Source: Solirubrobacteraceae bacterium (GTDB lineage: Bacteria; Actinomycetota; Thermoleophilia; Solirubrobacterales; Solirubrobacteraceae). From it: a stretch of 21,382 nt of DNA. Position 1 is the first letter of the stretch. Each line of letters begins with the position of its first letter. Made by a program: the position numbers and the translations under genes. Shown here in pieces: positions 7,616 through 15,760 of the stretch. The stretch is from the NCBI GenBank assembly GCA_030149625.1, contig JASLHP010000423.1:1-21382 (forward strand), read 5' to 3'. Below the pieces are notes generated by a model that searched no databases, was not told the DNA's origin, and saw only the letters and a list, made by a program, of their open reading frames with translations.

Positions 7616-9273
7616 CGCGTCCGCGCCTTGCACTGGCGGCGGTCCTGCTCGTGGGACTGGCCTCGGCGGTGATGATCCAGAGCTTCTCCTGGAACCAGAC
7701 CTCCCACTACGACCTGACGCGCGCGCTGAACGACGACCAGACGACGATCGACCGCTACCAGTCCAACACCGGCGACAAGGTCTTCTACAAGGGGCACTAC
7801 TACTCCGCGCGCGCGCCCGGCCTCGCGCTGTTCGTGCTGCCGTTCTACAACGCCCTGAACCTCGTCGGGGCGGAATCGTGGACGGACGCGCACGTGGCAC
7901 CCCCGGACCATCCGGGCGACGAGATGATCTACCTGATCGGCCTGTGGGGCAACGTGCTTCCGGGGCTTTTGCTGGTGGCGCTCGTGTGGCGGGTGGCGGA
8001 GCGCTATGAGCCCGGCTACGGCGTCGCGACCGCGGTCGTGCTCGGCCTCGGCACGATGCTGGCGACGTTCTCGCAGATGCTGTTCTCGCACGTGTTCACC
8101 GCGTTCCTCAGCTTCGCCGCCTTCTGGCTGATGCTGCGCGAGCGCGAGGGGCCGCCGAGCGCGATGCTGCTCGCGCTCGCCGGCCTCGCGATGGGCTACG
8201 CGTTCTCCTCCGAGTACCCGACGTTCTTCGCGGCGCTCGTGCTCGGCGGCTTCCTGCTGTCGCGGCGCGACTCGCTCACGCCGCGCGGCGTGCTCACGCG
8301 CGGCGGCGCCTACGTCGCGGGCGGCCTCGCCGGGATCGTCCCGCTGCTGCTCTACAACCACTACGCCTTTCGCTCGTGGACGCACCTCGCCTACTCCGAC
8401 GTTCCGCGCCAGCAGAAAGGCTTCTTCGGGATCGGCGCGCCGAGCCTGCGCGTGCTGAGCACGCTGCTGTTCGACTCGCGGGGGCTGCTGACGCTCTCGC
8501 CCGTGCTGCTGATGGGCGCGATCGGCACCGTGATGCTCTACCGGCGCGGACGGCGAGCCGAGGCGCTCACGATCGGCGGCGTCTGCCTGTGCTTCCTCGG
8601 CTACAACTCGGGCTACTACCTGCCGTTCGGCGGCGGTTCGGTAGGTCCGCGCTTCCTGATCACGCTGCTGCCATTCCTCGGCTTCCCGATCGCGCTCGCG
8701 CTCAAGCGCTTCCCCGGCCCCACGATCGCGCTCGCTGCGATCTCGATCACGACGACCGTGATCGCCACGATCACCCACCCGCTCGTCGGCTACGAGACCG
8801 AGACCGTCACCTGGATGCGCTTTCTCTCACAGGGATTCTTTCAGCCGACGATCGCGTCCGCGTACGGGCTGGGCCGCGGCTGGGGCGGCATCTGGCCGTT
8901 CCTCCTCGCTGCCGGCGCGGCCCTGCTCGTAGCGGTGTGCGCAACGCCGCGGCTGCGGCTCTCTGTGGCGACGCTGCGATGGGGCCTCGTGGCGCTGCTC
9001 GCCTGGGCGCTGTTCGCAGCGCTTGCGCCGACCGTGCTCGGGATCGACCACGCCGGACTCGAGAGCATCTACAAAGCCGGCGACGACACCGCGTTCAACC
9101 TGCGGTTGCACACCGGCGCCAGATACCCGTTGGAGACGCTCGCGCTGGTCGCTGCCGTCGCCGCGCTGGTCGCGCTCGCGACGATGCGCCTGACGCGCAA
9201 CCAGACCGAGCGACCGTCCGAGCGGCGCGGCGCGGGCGCCGAAGCGCAAGCGCAGCCCGCGCTCAGCGGCTGA
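7612..9273 (+). CDS. GT-C/GT39-like polytopic membrane protein
   Basis: The product is a 553-aa membrane protein whose N-terminal helix (about 5-24) is followed by an outside segment containing NQTSHYDLTRAL and YYSARAPGLALFVLPFY. The latter resembles the first-loop and second-helix region of dolichyl- or polyprenyl-phosphate-mannose dependent glycosyltransferases. About ten further helices follow, then a charged cytoplasmic tail. The start is fixed by the ATGA overlap with the stop of the upstream membrane protein. The long open frame continues upstream through that gene, but translation there would give an Arg-rich shadow peptide, so it is not part of this protein. It probably works with its upstream partner in glycan transfer or modification at the membrane. 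Substrate and activity are inferred from fold likeness only. Confidence 0.82.
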   Translation: MTRPRLALAAVLLVGLASAVMIQSFSWNQTSHYDLTRALNDDQTTIDRYQSNTGDKVFYKGHYYSARAPGLALFVLPFYNALNLVGAESWTDAHVAPPDHPGDEMIYLIGLWGNVLPGLLLVALVWRVAERYEPGYGVATAVVLGLGTMLATFSQMLFSHVFTAFLSFAAFWLMLREREGPPSAMLLALAGLAMGYAFSSEYPTFFAALVLGGFLLSRRDSLTPRGVLTRGGAYVAGGLAGIVPLLLYNHYAFRSWTHLAYSDVPRQQKGFFGIGAPSLRVLSTLLFDSRGLLTLSPVLLMGAIGTVMLYRRGRRAEALTIGGVCLCFLGYNSGYYLPFGGGSVGPRFLITLLPFLGFPIALALKRFPGPTIALAAISITTTVIATITHPLVGYETETVTWMRFLSQGFFQPTIASAYGLGRGWGGIWPFLLAAGAALLVAVCATPRLRLSVATLRWGLVALLAWALFAALAPTVLGIDHAGLESIYKAGDDTAFNLRLHTGARYPLETLALVAAVAALVALATMRLTRNQTERPSERRGAGAEAQAQPALSG

Positions 9274-9280
9274 CCGACGC

Positions 9281-9325
9281 GCGGGCGCCGGACTCCACGC
9301 TCGTCAACCGCTCGGCGCTGCCCGC
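9281..9325. terminator. Candidate bidirectional terminator between convergent genes
   Basis: An imperfect inverted repeat fills the 57-base convergent gap. GCGGGCGCCG (9281-9290) pairs with CGGCGCTGCCCGC (9313-9325), leaving a 3-base bulge. There is no T-run on either side, so it would be a GC-rich hairpin terminator of the type common in actinobacteria rather than a classical intrinsic one. Confidence 0.45.
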
Positions 9326-9330
9326 CCGGC

Positions 9331-10374
9331 TCAATTGCTTGCGATCTTCACGCCGCATTTCGCGGCGCGCAGCTGCCGGCAGACGACGACATAGCCCGCG
9401 CGCGGCTGTTCCTTCGCATTCGTCAGCCCGGCGTCGAATTTGATGCTGCTCGTCGTGCCCTTGGTCCAGTCGTAGACGTACAGGCGCTTGATCTGCGGCA
9501 GCGCGCCGGCGAGCGCGAACATGTACTTGAGCACCTTCGCGGCGCGCGTCAAGCCGGAGCCGTGGCTGTTCGGGAAGTAGGGGGCAAATTGCACGAGCCC
9601 ACCGGTCTCGGTCAGCCACACCTGGCCGCCGAGCGCCTTCACGAGCTCTCGTGTGCGCCAGCTTTCCAGGCGGTTGACGTCGGAGTAGTTGTGCAGGCCC
9701 CAGATCTTCGGCATGACCGTCTCCAGATGGCTGATCTCGTGCTTGAATTCCGAGATGTAGCGCAGCGTCGGCGTGATCACGGCCGCATCGAGCACATCCA
9801 ACCCGATCACGCTGCAGCCCTTGCACACGCGCAAGAGCGCCTGGTAGTACTTGGCCGCCGTCACGGCCGAGGGGCTCGAGAACGCTTTGGCGACGTTGCC
9901 GCGGTTGGACTCGTCCCACGACTCATACTGTTTGACCTGCGGAAACAGCTTCACGAACTTCTGCACGTCGCGCTGGTAGCTCGAGATGTTCGGCAGCCGC
10001 GTGGGCGTGTATTCCGAGTGGTAGAAGGCCACGAGTATCTGCTGGTGGGCCGTCTGGGCAGCGTCGATGAACCTGATCGCCTGATCCAGCGAGTACGGGT
10101 GTGCGACCGCGTCATAGGGGACGACGTAGCGCACGATCTTCGTGTGCAGCTGCTGGTACAGCGGGTTCGCGAACATCTTCGGGCTCTCGTTGCCGATGCC
10201 GGTCTGATACGAGCTGGCGACGTGGGCGCGGACCGTGGCGGCATGGGCGCGGACCGTGGCGCCGCGGCCGGCACGCGTGCCCGCCGCGTCGGCCTGGGCG
10301 ATGGCGAGCAGCGCAAGCGCGGCGAGGAGCGCCGAGATGACGGCGAGCGGGAGCGGACGGCGTGTTGGTCTCAT
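9331..10374 (-). CDS. Secreted glycoside-hydrolase-like (TIM-barrel) protein
   Basis: This 347-aa protein has an N-terminal signal sequence: the Arg-containing MRPTRRPLPL followed by a hydrophobic core to about residue 27 and an ADAAG-type cleavage region. The mature part has the strand/helix pattern of a (beta/alpha)8 barrel of the GH5/GH39 sort. The putative acid/base Glu155 lies in YESWDESNRG, where related enzymes have WNEPN. The putative nucleophile Glu256 lies in VWLTETGG near a later strand. A CKGC pair (184/187) and C332/C340 could form disulfides outside the cell. Residues 39-51 contain a short duplicated ATVRAHA segment just after the signal. A TTG at 10386 is an alternative start; neither start has a good ribosome-binding site. 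It faces the GT-C-like pair and may trim or remodel the same glycan. Its substrate is unknown. Confidence 0.78.
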   Translation of the reverse strand: MRPTRRPLPLAVISALLAALALLAIAQADAAGTRAGRGATVRAHAATVRAHVASSYQTGIGNESPKMFANPLYQQLHTKIVRYVVPYDAVAHPYSLDQAIRFIDAAQTAHQQILVAFYHSEYTPTRLPNISSYQRDVQKFVKLFPQVKQYESWDESNRGNVAKAFSSPSAVTAAKYYQALLRVCKGCSVIGLDVLDAAVITPTLRYISEFKHEISHLETVMPKIWGLHNYSDVNRLESWRTRELVKALGGQVWLTETGGLVQFAPYFPNSHGSGLTRAAKVLKYMFALAGALPQIKRLYVYDWTKGTTSSIKFDAGLTNAKEQPRAGYVVVCRQLRAAKCGVKIASN

Positions 10375-10432
10375 ATCGATGGGCAACAGGGTAGGGCGCT
10401 CGGGGTTGCGTGCGCCTGAATAGTCTTACGAG

Positions 10433-10487
10433 GCGTTTAGCCGGCGCCCTGCCCGGCGCCGCGAGTTTTACGCCGCGTTTAGCCGGC
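10433..10487. repeat. 13-bp direct repeat pair in the kdpD-glycosidase intergenic region
   Basis: GCGTTTAGCCGGC occurs at 10433-10445 and again, unchanged, at 10475-10487, exactly 42 bases apart. Between them, GGCGCC occurs twice (10443-10448 and 10455-10460) and could form a hairpin. The pair lies downstream of the kdpD-like stop and upstream of the glycosidase start, both on the minus strand. It may be an operator for the glycosidase gene or part of the kdpD terminator. The rest of 10387-10513 shows nothing recognisable. Confidence 0.6.
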
Positions 10488-10513
10488 CAGCCGCCAGCGG
10501 CGCCCGCCGGCGC

Positions 10514-11710
10514 TCAATCGGCCTCGGCGGCGGGCTCGGCGAGCATCGATGCCTCGCCCTTGTGCTCGCGCAGCGCCGGGTCCGCGACGATGCGCACGTC
10601 CACGCCGGGCAGCCCGCGCAGCACGCGCATCAGCAGCGAGCGCTCGGCGCCGGTGCCCAGGCGCGAAAGCCCGCGGCGCTCCGACGGCGCGCCCATCAAC
10701 ACGTACGTAGCGCCGATCGAGCGCGCGAACGCGATCGCCTCCGCCGCCACATCCTCGCCTTCCTGTACCCGCAGGCGCGCGCCGAGCATCGCCGTCAAGC
10801 GCCTCAGCTCCTCTAGGCGCTTGCGGTCATCGGGGCTCGGCGGGCGGCCGGGCGGCCGCACGACGAGCACGTCCAGCTCCGCGTCCAGGCGTTGCGAGGA
10901 GCGCCACGCGCGACGCACGATCCGCTCCGAGTGGGACGCGAGCGTCACGAGCGCGAGCAGACGCTCGGCGATCGGCATCGGTCCGTCCTGCGCCGGCGCC
11001 GCCACCCCTTCCCGGTCGCGGCGCAGCGGCGCGCCGGGCTCACGCACGAGACGCTTGACCTCCACGTCCTCGGCGACCTGGCGCAGCGCCGTCTCGCGCA
11101 GCGCGGCGAGGTTCTCGATCTTGAAGAAGTTGCTCAACGCGGCGTGCACGCGCTCGGGTCGATAGACCTTGCCGGCGCGCAGCCGCGCGATCAGCGTCTC
11201 GGGCGTGACGTCGATCAGCACCACCTCATCGGCGCCCGACAGCACGGCGTCGGGGATCGTCTCGCGCACGCGCGCGCCGGTCAGCTGCGTCACCTGATCG
11301 CCGAGGCTCTCCAGATGCTGCACGTTGACGGTCGAGAACACGTCGATGCCGGCGTCGAGCACGTCACGCACGTCCTCGAAGCGCTTCTCGTGCTCGACGC
11401 CCGGCGCGTTGGTGTGCGCAAGCTCGTCGATCAGGCACAGCTCTGGCGCGCGCGCGAGCACCCCCGGCAGGTCCATCTCCTCGAGCGGCGTGCCGCGATA
11501 CTCCAGATGGCGCCGGGGGATCAGCTCGAGGCCGTCGGCCTGCGCCAGCGTCTCGGCGCGCCCGTGCGTCTCCAGATAGCCGACGACCACGTCGCGCCCG
11601 GACTCGGCCTCAGCCGCGCCCTCCTGCAGCATGCGGTAGGTCTTGCCGACGCCTGGCGCCATGCCGATGAAGACCTTCAGGTGTCCTCTCTCGCCGGTCA
11701 TCTCAGGCAT
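10514..11710 (-). CDS. kdpD: Truncated KdpD: N-terminal KdpD domain plus universal stress domain, no kinase
   Basis: This 398-aa soluble protein matches only the cytoplasmic N-terminal half of the K+ sensor KdpD. The KdpD domain runs from about 9 to 220, with Walker A GMAPGVGKT (16-24), LVVGYLETHGR-like residues near 41-51, a Walker-B-like LCLIDELAHTN (91-101), and DVFSTVNVQHLESL (123-136). A Usp-type nucleotide-binding domain follows (about 248-376, ending LMGAPSERRG...DVRIVADP). Full KdpD then has four membrane helices and a histidine kinase, about 500 more residues; here the gene stops cleanly after an acidic tail, so this is a designed short form rather than a decayed end. N-terminal-only KdpD proteins are known from Deinococcus and cyanobacteria, and Usp domains of some KdpD proteins bind c-di-AMP. 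The ATG at 11701 is an alternative start. A longer frame reaching 12262 is rejected because it runs antisense through the antiporter gene. Confidence 0.9.
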   Translation of the reverse strand: MPEMTGERGHLKVFIGMAPGVGKTYRMLQEGAAEAESGRDVVVGYLETHGRAETLAQADGLELIPRRHLEYRGTPLEEMDLPGVLARAPELCLIDELAHTNAPGVEHEKRFEDVRDVLDAGIDVFSTVNVQHLESLGDQVTQLTGARVRETIPDAVLSGADEVVLIDVTPETLIARLRAGKVYRPERVHAALSNFFKIENLAALRETALRQVAEDVEVKRLVREPGAPLRRDREGVAAPAQDGPMPIAERLLALVTLASHSERIVRRAWRSSQRLDAELDVLVVRPPGRPPSPDDRKRLEELRRLTAMLGARLRVQEGEDVAAEAIAFARSIGATYVLMGAPSERRGLSRLGTGAERSLLMRVLRGLPGVDVRIVADPALREHKGEASMLAEPAAEAD

Positions 11711-11726
11711 ATGGGACGCTACCGCA

Positions 11727-12935
11727 GTGACCTCGTTCGAGACGGGAGCGGCCGTGCTCGGCGGGCTGCTCATTGTGGGCTCGCTGCTCTCGGGGCTGGC
11801 GCGCCGCAGCATGTTGTCGCTCGCCGCGGTATTCGTGCTCGCCGGCTTCGTGCTCGGCGACGGCGCCACCGGCGTGCTGCACTTCAGGGCCAGCTCGGGC
11901 TTCGTCACCGACCTCGCGACCGTCGCGCTGATCGCGATCCTGTTCCGCGACGGGCTCGAGGTCGAGGGCGAGCTCCTGCAGAGCCACTGGCAGCTGCCGT
12001 TGCGCAAGCTTGCGATCGGGATGCCGATCACAGCGATCATCGTCGCGCTGCTCGCGCGCACGCTGGTCGGGCTCGGCTGGCCCGAGTCGTTCCTGCTGGG
12101 CGCGCTGCTGTCGCCCACAGATCCCGTGTTGTCCTCGGGTGTCGTCACCGACCCTCGCGTGCCGCGCGTGATCCGCCACTCGCTCAACCTGGAGTCCGGC
12201 CTCAACGACGGCCTCGCGCTGCCGGCGGTGCTCGCATTCGCCGCGTCGCTGGAAACCGGCAACGAGCACTTCGTGTGGTGGCATTTCGTGCTGCAGGACG
12301 TGGGGCTGGGTTTCGCCTTCGGCCTGGTCTGCGGGCTCGCCGGCTCGCTGCTGATGCCCGGAGCCGATCGTGCTCGGCGCTCCGAGCAGCCGATCCCCGC
12401 TCACCAGCGGGCGCTATTTGGGCTTGGCCTCGCCTTCGCCACTTACGGAGTGACCGTGCTCCCGCCCCACGGCAACGGCTTCATCGCGGTGTTCGTCGCG
12501 GCGATCGTCGTCGGCAACCGTCGCCCCGATCTGCGGCGCGAGTTCGCCGAGCGCTCCGGCGAGGTGGTGGAGGTCGTCAAGCTCGGCATCTTCACCGTAT
12601 TCGGGTCGCTGCTGACGGTCGACGGGCTGTTCGCCGACGGCTGGGCGGCGGTGGCCGTCGTCGCCGGCACGCTCCTGCTCGCTCGCCCGCTTGCCATCTG
12701 GCTCGCGCTGGCCGGCACGCAGGTGGATACCGCGAGCAAGGCTTTCATGGCGTGGTTCGGCCCCAAGGGCGTCGCCACGATGGCGTTCTCGCTGCTCGTG
12801 CTCTCGCGCCAGGTGCAATCGGGCCAGCGGATCTTCGACATCGCCGCGCTCGCGGTTTTCGCCTCGATCCTCCTTCACGGCGCCAGCGACACCGCCGGCA
12901 CCAACTGGATCGCACGCCGCCAGGCCGGCGGCTGA
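11727..12935 (+). CDS. CPA1-type cation:proton antiporter
   Basis: This 402-aa inner-membrane protein has about 12 hydrophobic helices and exchanges Na+ or K+ for H+. Family signatures are SPTDPVLSSGV (129-139), containing the TDP turn of one unwound helix, and LNLESGLNDGLALP (153-166), containing the Asn160-Asp161 cation-binding pair of electroneutral CPA1 exchangers. GPKGVATMAFSLLVL (345-359) follows, where many relatives have Arg in place of Lys347. The GTG at 11727 begins just before helix 1 and leaves only 16 bases to the divergent kdpD-like start, so the two must share an extremely compact promoter or be leaderless. Codons upstream in this frame run antisense through kdpD and are rejected. 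Placement between a KdpD fragment and the Kdp pump suggests a role in K+ or pH balance. Ion specificity is not evident. Confidence 0.9.
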   Translation: MTSFETGAAVLGGLLIVGSLLSGLARRSMLSLAAVFVLAGFVLGDGATGVLHFRASSGFVTDLATVALIAILFRDGLEVEGELLQSHWQLPLRKLAIGMPITAIIVALLARTLVGLGWPESFLLGALLSPTDPVLSSGVVTDPRVPRVIRHSLNLESGLNDGLALPAVLAFAASLETGNEHFVWWHFVLQDVGLGFAFGLVCGLAGSLLMPGADRARRSEQPIPAHQRALFGLGLAFATYGVTVLPPHGNGFIAVFVAAIVVGNRRPDLRREFAERSGEVVEVVKLGIFTVFGSLLTVDGLFADGWAAVAVVAGTLLLARPLAIWLALAGTQVDTASKAFMAWFGPKGVATMAFSLLVLSRQVQSGQRIFDIAALAVFASILLHGASDTAGTNWIARRQAGG

Positions 12936-12944
12936 GCGTCAGCC

Positions 12945-12986
12945 GCACAACCTGCTCTGCGCTCTCACGCGCCGAGCAGGTTGTGC
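12945..12986. terminator. Perfect 13-bp inverted repeat, probable bidirectional terminator
   Basis: GCACAACCTGCTC (12945-12957) and its exact reverse complement GAGCAGGTTGTGC (12974-12986) flank a 16-base loop that can itself pair through GCGC/GCGC (12959-12962 with 12969-12972). The stem begins 10 bases after the antiporter stop, and its right arm encodes the last residues of KdpB. Lying at a convergent junction, it would end transcripts from both sides. There is no long T-run. Confidence 0.75.
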
Positions 12987-15079
12987 ACGATCAGGTCGAT
13001 CAGCTTGATGCCGACGAACGGCGCGATGATGCCGCCGAGCCCGTAGATCAGGAGGTTGCGCCGTAGCAGCGCGCTCGCGCCGATCGGGCGGTAGGCCACG
13101 CCCTTGAGCGACAGCGGGATCAGCAGCGGGATCACGATCGCGTTGAAGATGATCGCCGAGACGATCGCGCTCTGGGGCGTGCCGAGATCCATGATGTTGA
13201 GCACGTGCAGCGGCCCCTCCGTATTGGATCCCGCCCGCCCCACCCGGCCAGCGGCGTAGGTGGCGACGAACACAGCGGGCAGGATCGCGAAGTACTTGGC
13301 GACGTCGTTGGCGATCGAGAACGTCGTCAGCGCGCCGCGCGTGATCAGCAGCTGCTTGCCCACCTCGACGATCTCGATCAGCTTCGTCGGGTTGGAGTCG
13401 AGGTCGACCATGTTGCCCGCCTCGCGCGCCGCCTGGGTACCGGTGTTCATCGCCACGCCCACGTCGGCCTGGGCGAGCGCGGGCGCGTCGTTGGTGCCGT
13501 CGCCGGTCATCGCCACGAGACGCCCCTCCGACTGCTCCTCGCGAATCAGCGCGAGCTTGCGCTCGGGCGTGGCTTCGGCGAGGAAGTCGTCGACGCCGGA
13601 CTCCTCGGCGATCTTCGCCGCCGTGAGGCGGTTGTCGCCGGTCACCATCACGGTCCTGATGCCCATCGCGCGCAGCTGCTCGAAGCGCACCTTCATGCCC
13701 TCCTTGACAGTGTCCTTGAGGTAGACGACGCCGAGGACCTGGCTGTCACGGCAGACCGCCAATGGCGTGCCGCCCTCGCGCGCGATGCGGTCGAGCGCCC
13801 GCTGCAGCTCGGGCGGCGGCGAGCCGCCTTCGCGCTTGACGAAGTCGATGATCGCGTCGCCGGCGCCCTTGCGCAACTGCTGAGCGTCCATGTCGATGCC
13901 GCTCATGCGCGTCTGTGCGGTGAACGGCACGAACTCGGCCTGCAGCGTCGCCATGTCGTGCTCGCGGATGCCGTATGTCTTCGCCAGCACGACGATCGAG
14001 CGTCCCTCCGGCGTCTCGTCTGCGAGCGAGGCGAGCTGCGCGACCTCTGCCAGCTCGGACTCGGCCACCCCGGGCATCGGCACGAACTCGGATGCGAGCC
14101 GATTGCCGATCGTGATCGTGCCGGTCTTGTCGAGCAGCAGCACGTCGACGTCGCCCGAGGCCTCGACCGCACGGCCGGAGAGCGCGAGCACGTTGCGGCG
14201 CACGAGGCGGTCCATGCCGGCGATGCCGATCGCCGAGAGCAGCGCACCGATCGTCGTCGGGATCAGCGCCACGAGCAGCGCGATCAGCGTCGTCTCGGAG
14301 ATCGACGTGCCCGCGAACAGCCCAAACGGGCGCAGCGTCGCCACGACGATCACGAAGATCAGCGTGAGCGCCGCGAGCAGGATGTTCAGCGCGATCTCAT
14401 TTGGCGTCTTGCGCCGCGATGCGCCCTCGACGAGCGCGATCATGCGATCGAGGAACGACTGTCCTGGCTCCTGGGTGATTTCGACGACGATCTGATCCGA
14501 AGTCACGCGCGTGCCGCCGGTGACCGCGCTGCGGTCACCGCCAGACTCGCGAATCACCGGCGCGGACTCGCCCGTGATCGCCGACTCGTCAACCGTGGCG
14601 ATGCCCTCGATCACGGTGCCGTCGCCGGGGATCAACTCGCCCGCGGGCACGACCACGACGTCGCCGCGCGTGAGCTCGGAGGCGGCCTTGGCGGAGCCGT
14701 CGCGCAGCTTCGCGACCGTCTCCTTGCGCATCGCGCGCAGCGCGTCTGCCTGCGCGCGGCCGCGACCCTCGGCGAACGCCTCGGCCATGTTCGCGAACAC
14801 GACGGTCAGCCATAGCCAGATCGAGATCGTCAGCGTGTACCAAGCGGGCTCGTGGCCACCGCCGAGGGGCTTGCCGCCGAACACCTGGATCAGCCACGTG
14901 ACGGTCGTGATGACCGAGCCGATCTCCACGACGAACATCACCGGGTTGCGGATCTGCACGCGCGGGTCGAGCTTCTTGAAGCTGTCGATCAGCGCGCGGC
15001 TGACGATCTCGCCCTGGAACAGCGAGATCGCCTGTCGCTCGTTTTTGTTCATGGTCCCACCCATCCCCTGCGCAGACAT
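12965..15079 (-). CDS. kdpB: Potassium-transporting ATPase, ATP-binding subunit KdpB
   Basis: This 704-aa P-type ATPase subunit hydrolyses ATP to drive K+ uptake through KdpA. The full motif set is present: DESAITGES (164-172) in the actuator domain, DKTGT with the phosphorylated Asp317, [14 protein letters not shown] (478-491), and [11 protein letters not shown] (525-535). Ser172 of TGES corresponds to the serine of E. coli KdpB (Ser162) whose phosphorylation shuts the pump off at high K+. Length is close to the usual ~680-700. The ATG overlaps the kdpC stop in TGATG, so translation is coupled. A later ATG at codon 10 (MNKNERQ) is an alternative start. It is last in the operon, after kdpC rather than between kdpA and kdpC. 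Confidence 0.97.
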   Translation of the reverse strand: MSAQGMGGTMNKNERQAISLFQGEIVSRALIDSFKKLDPRVQIRNPVMFVVEIGSVITTVTWLIQVFGGKPLGGGHEPAWYTLTISIWLWLTVVFANMAEAFAEGRGRAQADALRAMRKETVAKLRDGSAKAASELTRGDVVVVPAGELIPGDGTVIEGIATVDESAITGESAPVIRESGGDRSAVTGGTRVTSDQIVVEITQEPGQSFLDRMIALVEGASRRKTPNEIALNILLAALTLIFVIVVATLRPFGLFAGTSISETTLIALLVALIPTTIGALLSAIGIAGMDRLVRRNVLALSGRAVEASGDVDVLLLDKTGTITIGNRLASEFVPMPGVAESELAEVAQLASLADETPEGRSIVVLAKTYGIREHDMATLQAEFVPFTAQTRMSGIDMDAQQLRKGAGDAIIDFVKREGGSPPPELQRALDRIAREGGTPLAVCRDSQVLGVVYLKDTVKEGMKVRFEQLRAMGIRTVMVTGDNRLTAAKIAEESGVDDFLAEATPERKLALIREEQSEGRLVAMTGDGTNDAPALAQADVGVAMNTGTQAAREAGNMVDLDSNPTKLIEIVEVGKQLLITRGALTTFSIANDVAKYFAILPAVFVATYAAGRVGRAGSNTEGPLHVLNIMDLGTPQSAIVSAIIFNAIVIPLLIPLSLKGVAYRPIGASALLRRNLLIYGLGGIIAPFVGIKLIDLIVHNLLGA

Positions 15080-15759
15080 CAGTCAGTTCCTTTTTCGAGA
15101 CGGTCGATGGCGAGGTTCAGCTCGAGGACGTTCACGCCTTCCTCGCCGGAGAAGCCGAGCCCGCGGGGAGATGTGTACTTCGCGATCAGCCCGTCGACCG
15201 TCGACCGTGACAGGTGGCGGACGGCCGCCACGCGGTAGGCCTGGATCCAGGCGTTCGCGGGTGAAATTTCCGGGTCGAGACCCGAGGCCGAGGTGTTGAC
15301 CGCGTCGACGGGGATCTTCGAAACGGTGAGGTCAGGGTCGTATGCAGTCTTCGTGGCCGCGTCCTTGTTCAGCTCCAGATACGCCTCGATGTTTTCTTCG
15401 TCGGCTTCCTTGGTCTTGACGCTGTTCGGGCCGCGGTTGGAGAACGTGCTCGCGGCGGCGTTGTCGGCCCCGCCTTCGGTCGCCGACGGCCGCGTCTGGA
15501 AGTAGCGTGGGTCGGCTTCTGTCACCACCACGTCTTTCACTTCCTTGGGCTTGCCGTCCTTTTCGAGCACCGGGGTCGCGAAGCTCTGGCCGATGATCTT
15601 CGAGCCGACGAGCTTGCCGTCGAGGTGAATCTGCTGCCCGTTGGCGTCGCCGGGGAACGCCACCTGGCTGATGCCGGTGATCGCCAGCGGGTAGACGAGC
15701 CCGAGCAGCACCGTGAAGACGATGACGCCGATGACGGAGGTGACGATGTCGCGCTTCAT
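15079..15759 (-). CDS. kdpC: Potassium-transporting ATPase subunit KdpC
   Basis: This 226-aa subunit is anchored by one N-terminal helix (about 7-30) with the remainder outside the membrane. It stabilises the KdpFABC complex and raises ATP affinity of KdpB. Family blocks are clear: GSKIIGQSF (about 52-60), [35 protein letters not shown] and the C-terminal [14 protein letters not shown]. It is somewhat longer than the ~190 aa of E. coli because of an acidic insert around residues 65-80. One base separates its ATG from the kdpA stop, and its stop overlaps the kdpB start, so the genes form one coupled unit. Placing kdpC before kdpB departs from the usual F-A-B-C order. Confidence 0.96.
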   Translation of the reverse strand: MKRDIVTSVIGVIVFTVLLGLVYPLAITGISQVAFPGDANGQQIHLDGKLVGSKIIGQSFATPVLEKDGKPKEVKDVVVTEADPRYFQTRPSATEGGADNAAASTFSNRGPNSVKTKEADEENIEAYLELNKDAATKTAYDPDLTVSKIPVDAVNTSASGLDPEISPANAWIQAYRVAAVRHLSRSTVDGLIAKYTSPRGLGFSGEEGVNVLELNLAIDRLEKGTD

Positions 15760-15760
15760 C

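Noticed and set aside
11711..12262. Long N-terminal extension of the KdpD-like frame
   Set aside because: It is antisense through the antiporter, Ser/Thr/Pro-rich and has no family similarity; KdpD homology begins right after the ATG at 11710/11701.
10892..13066. 724-codon plus-strand frame across kdpD and the antiporter
   Set aside because: It is an Arg/His-rich shadow that crosses two real genes.
13205..14815. 536-codon open frame on the plus strand opposite kdpB
   Set aside because: It is an antisense shadow, rich in Arg, His and Asp with no domain, over an unmistakable P-type ATPase gene.
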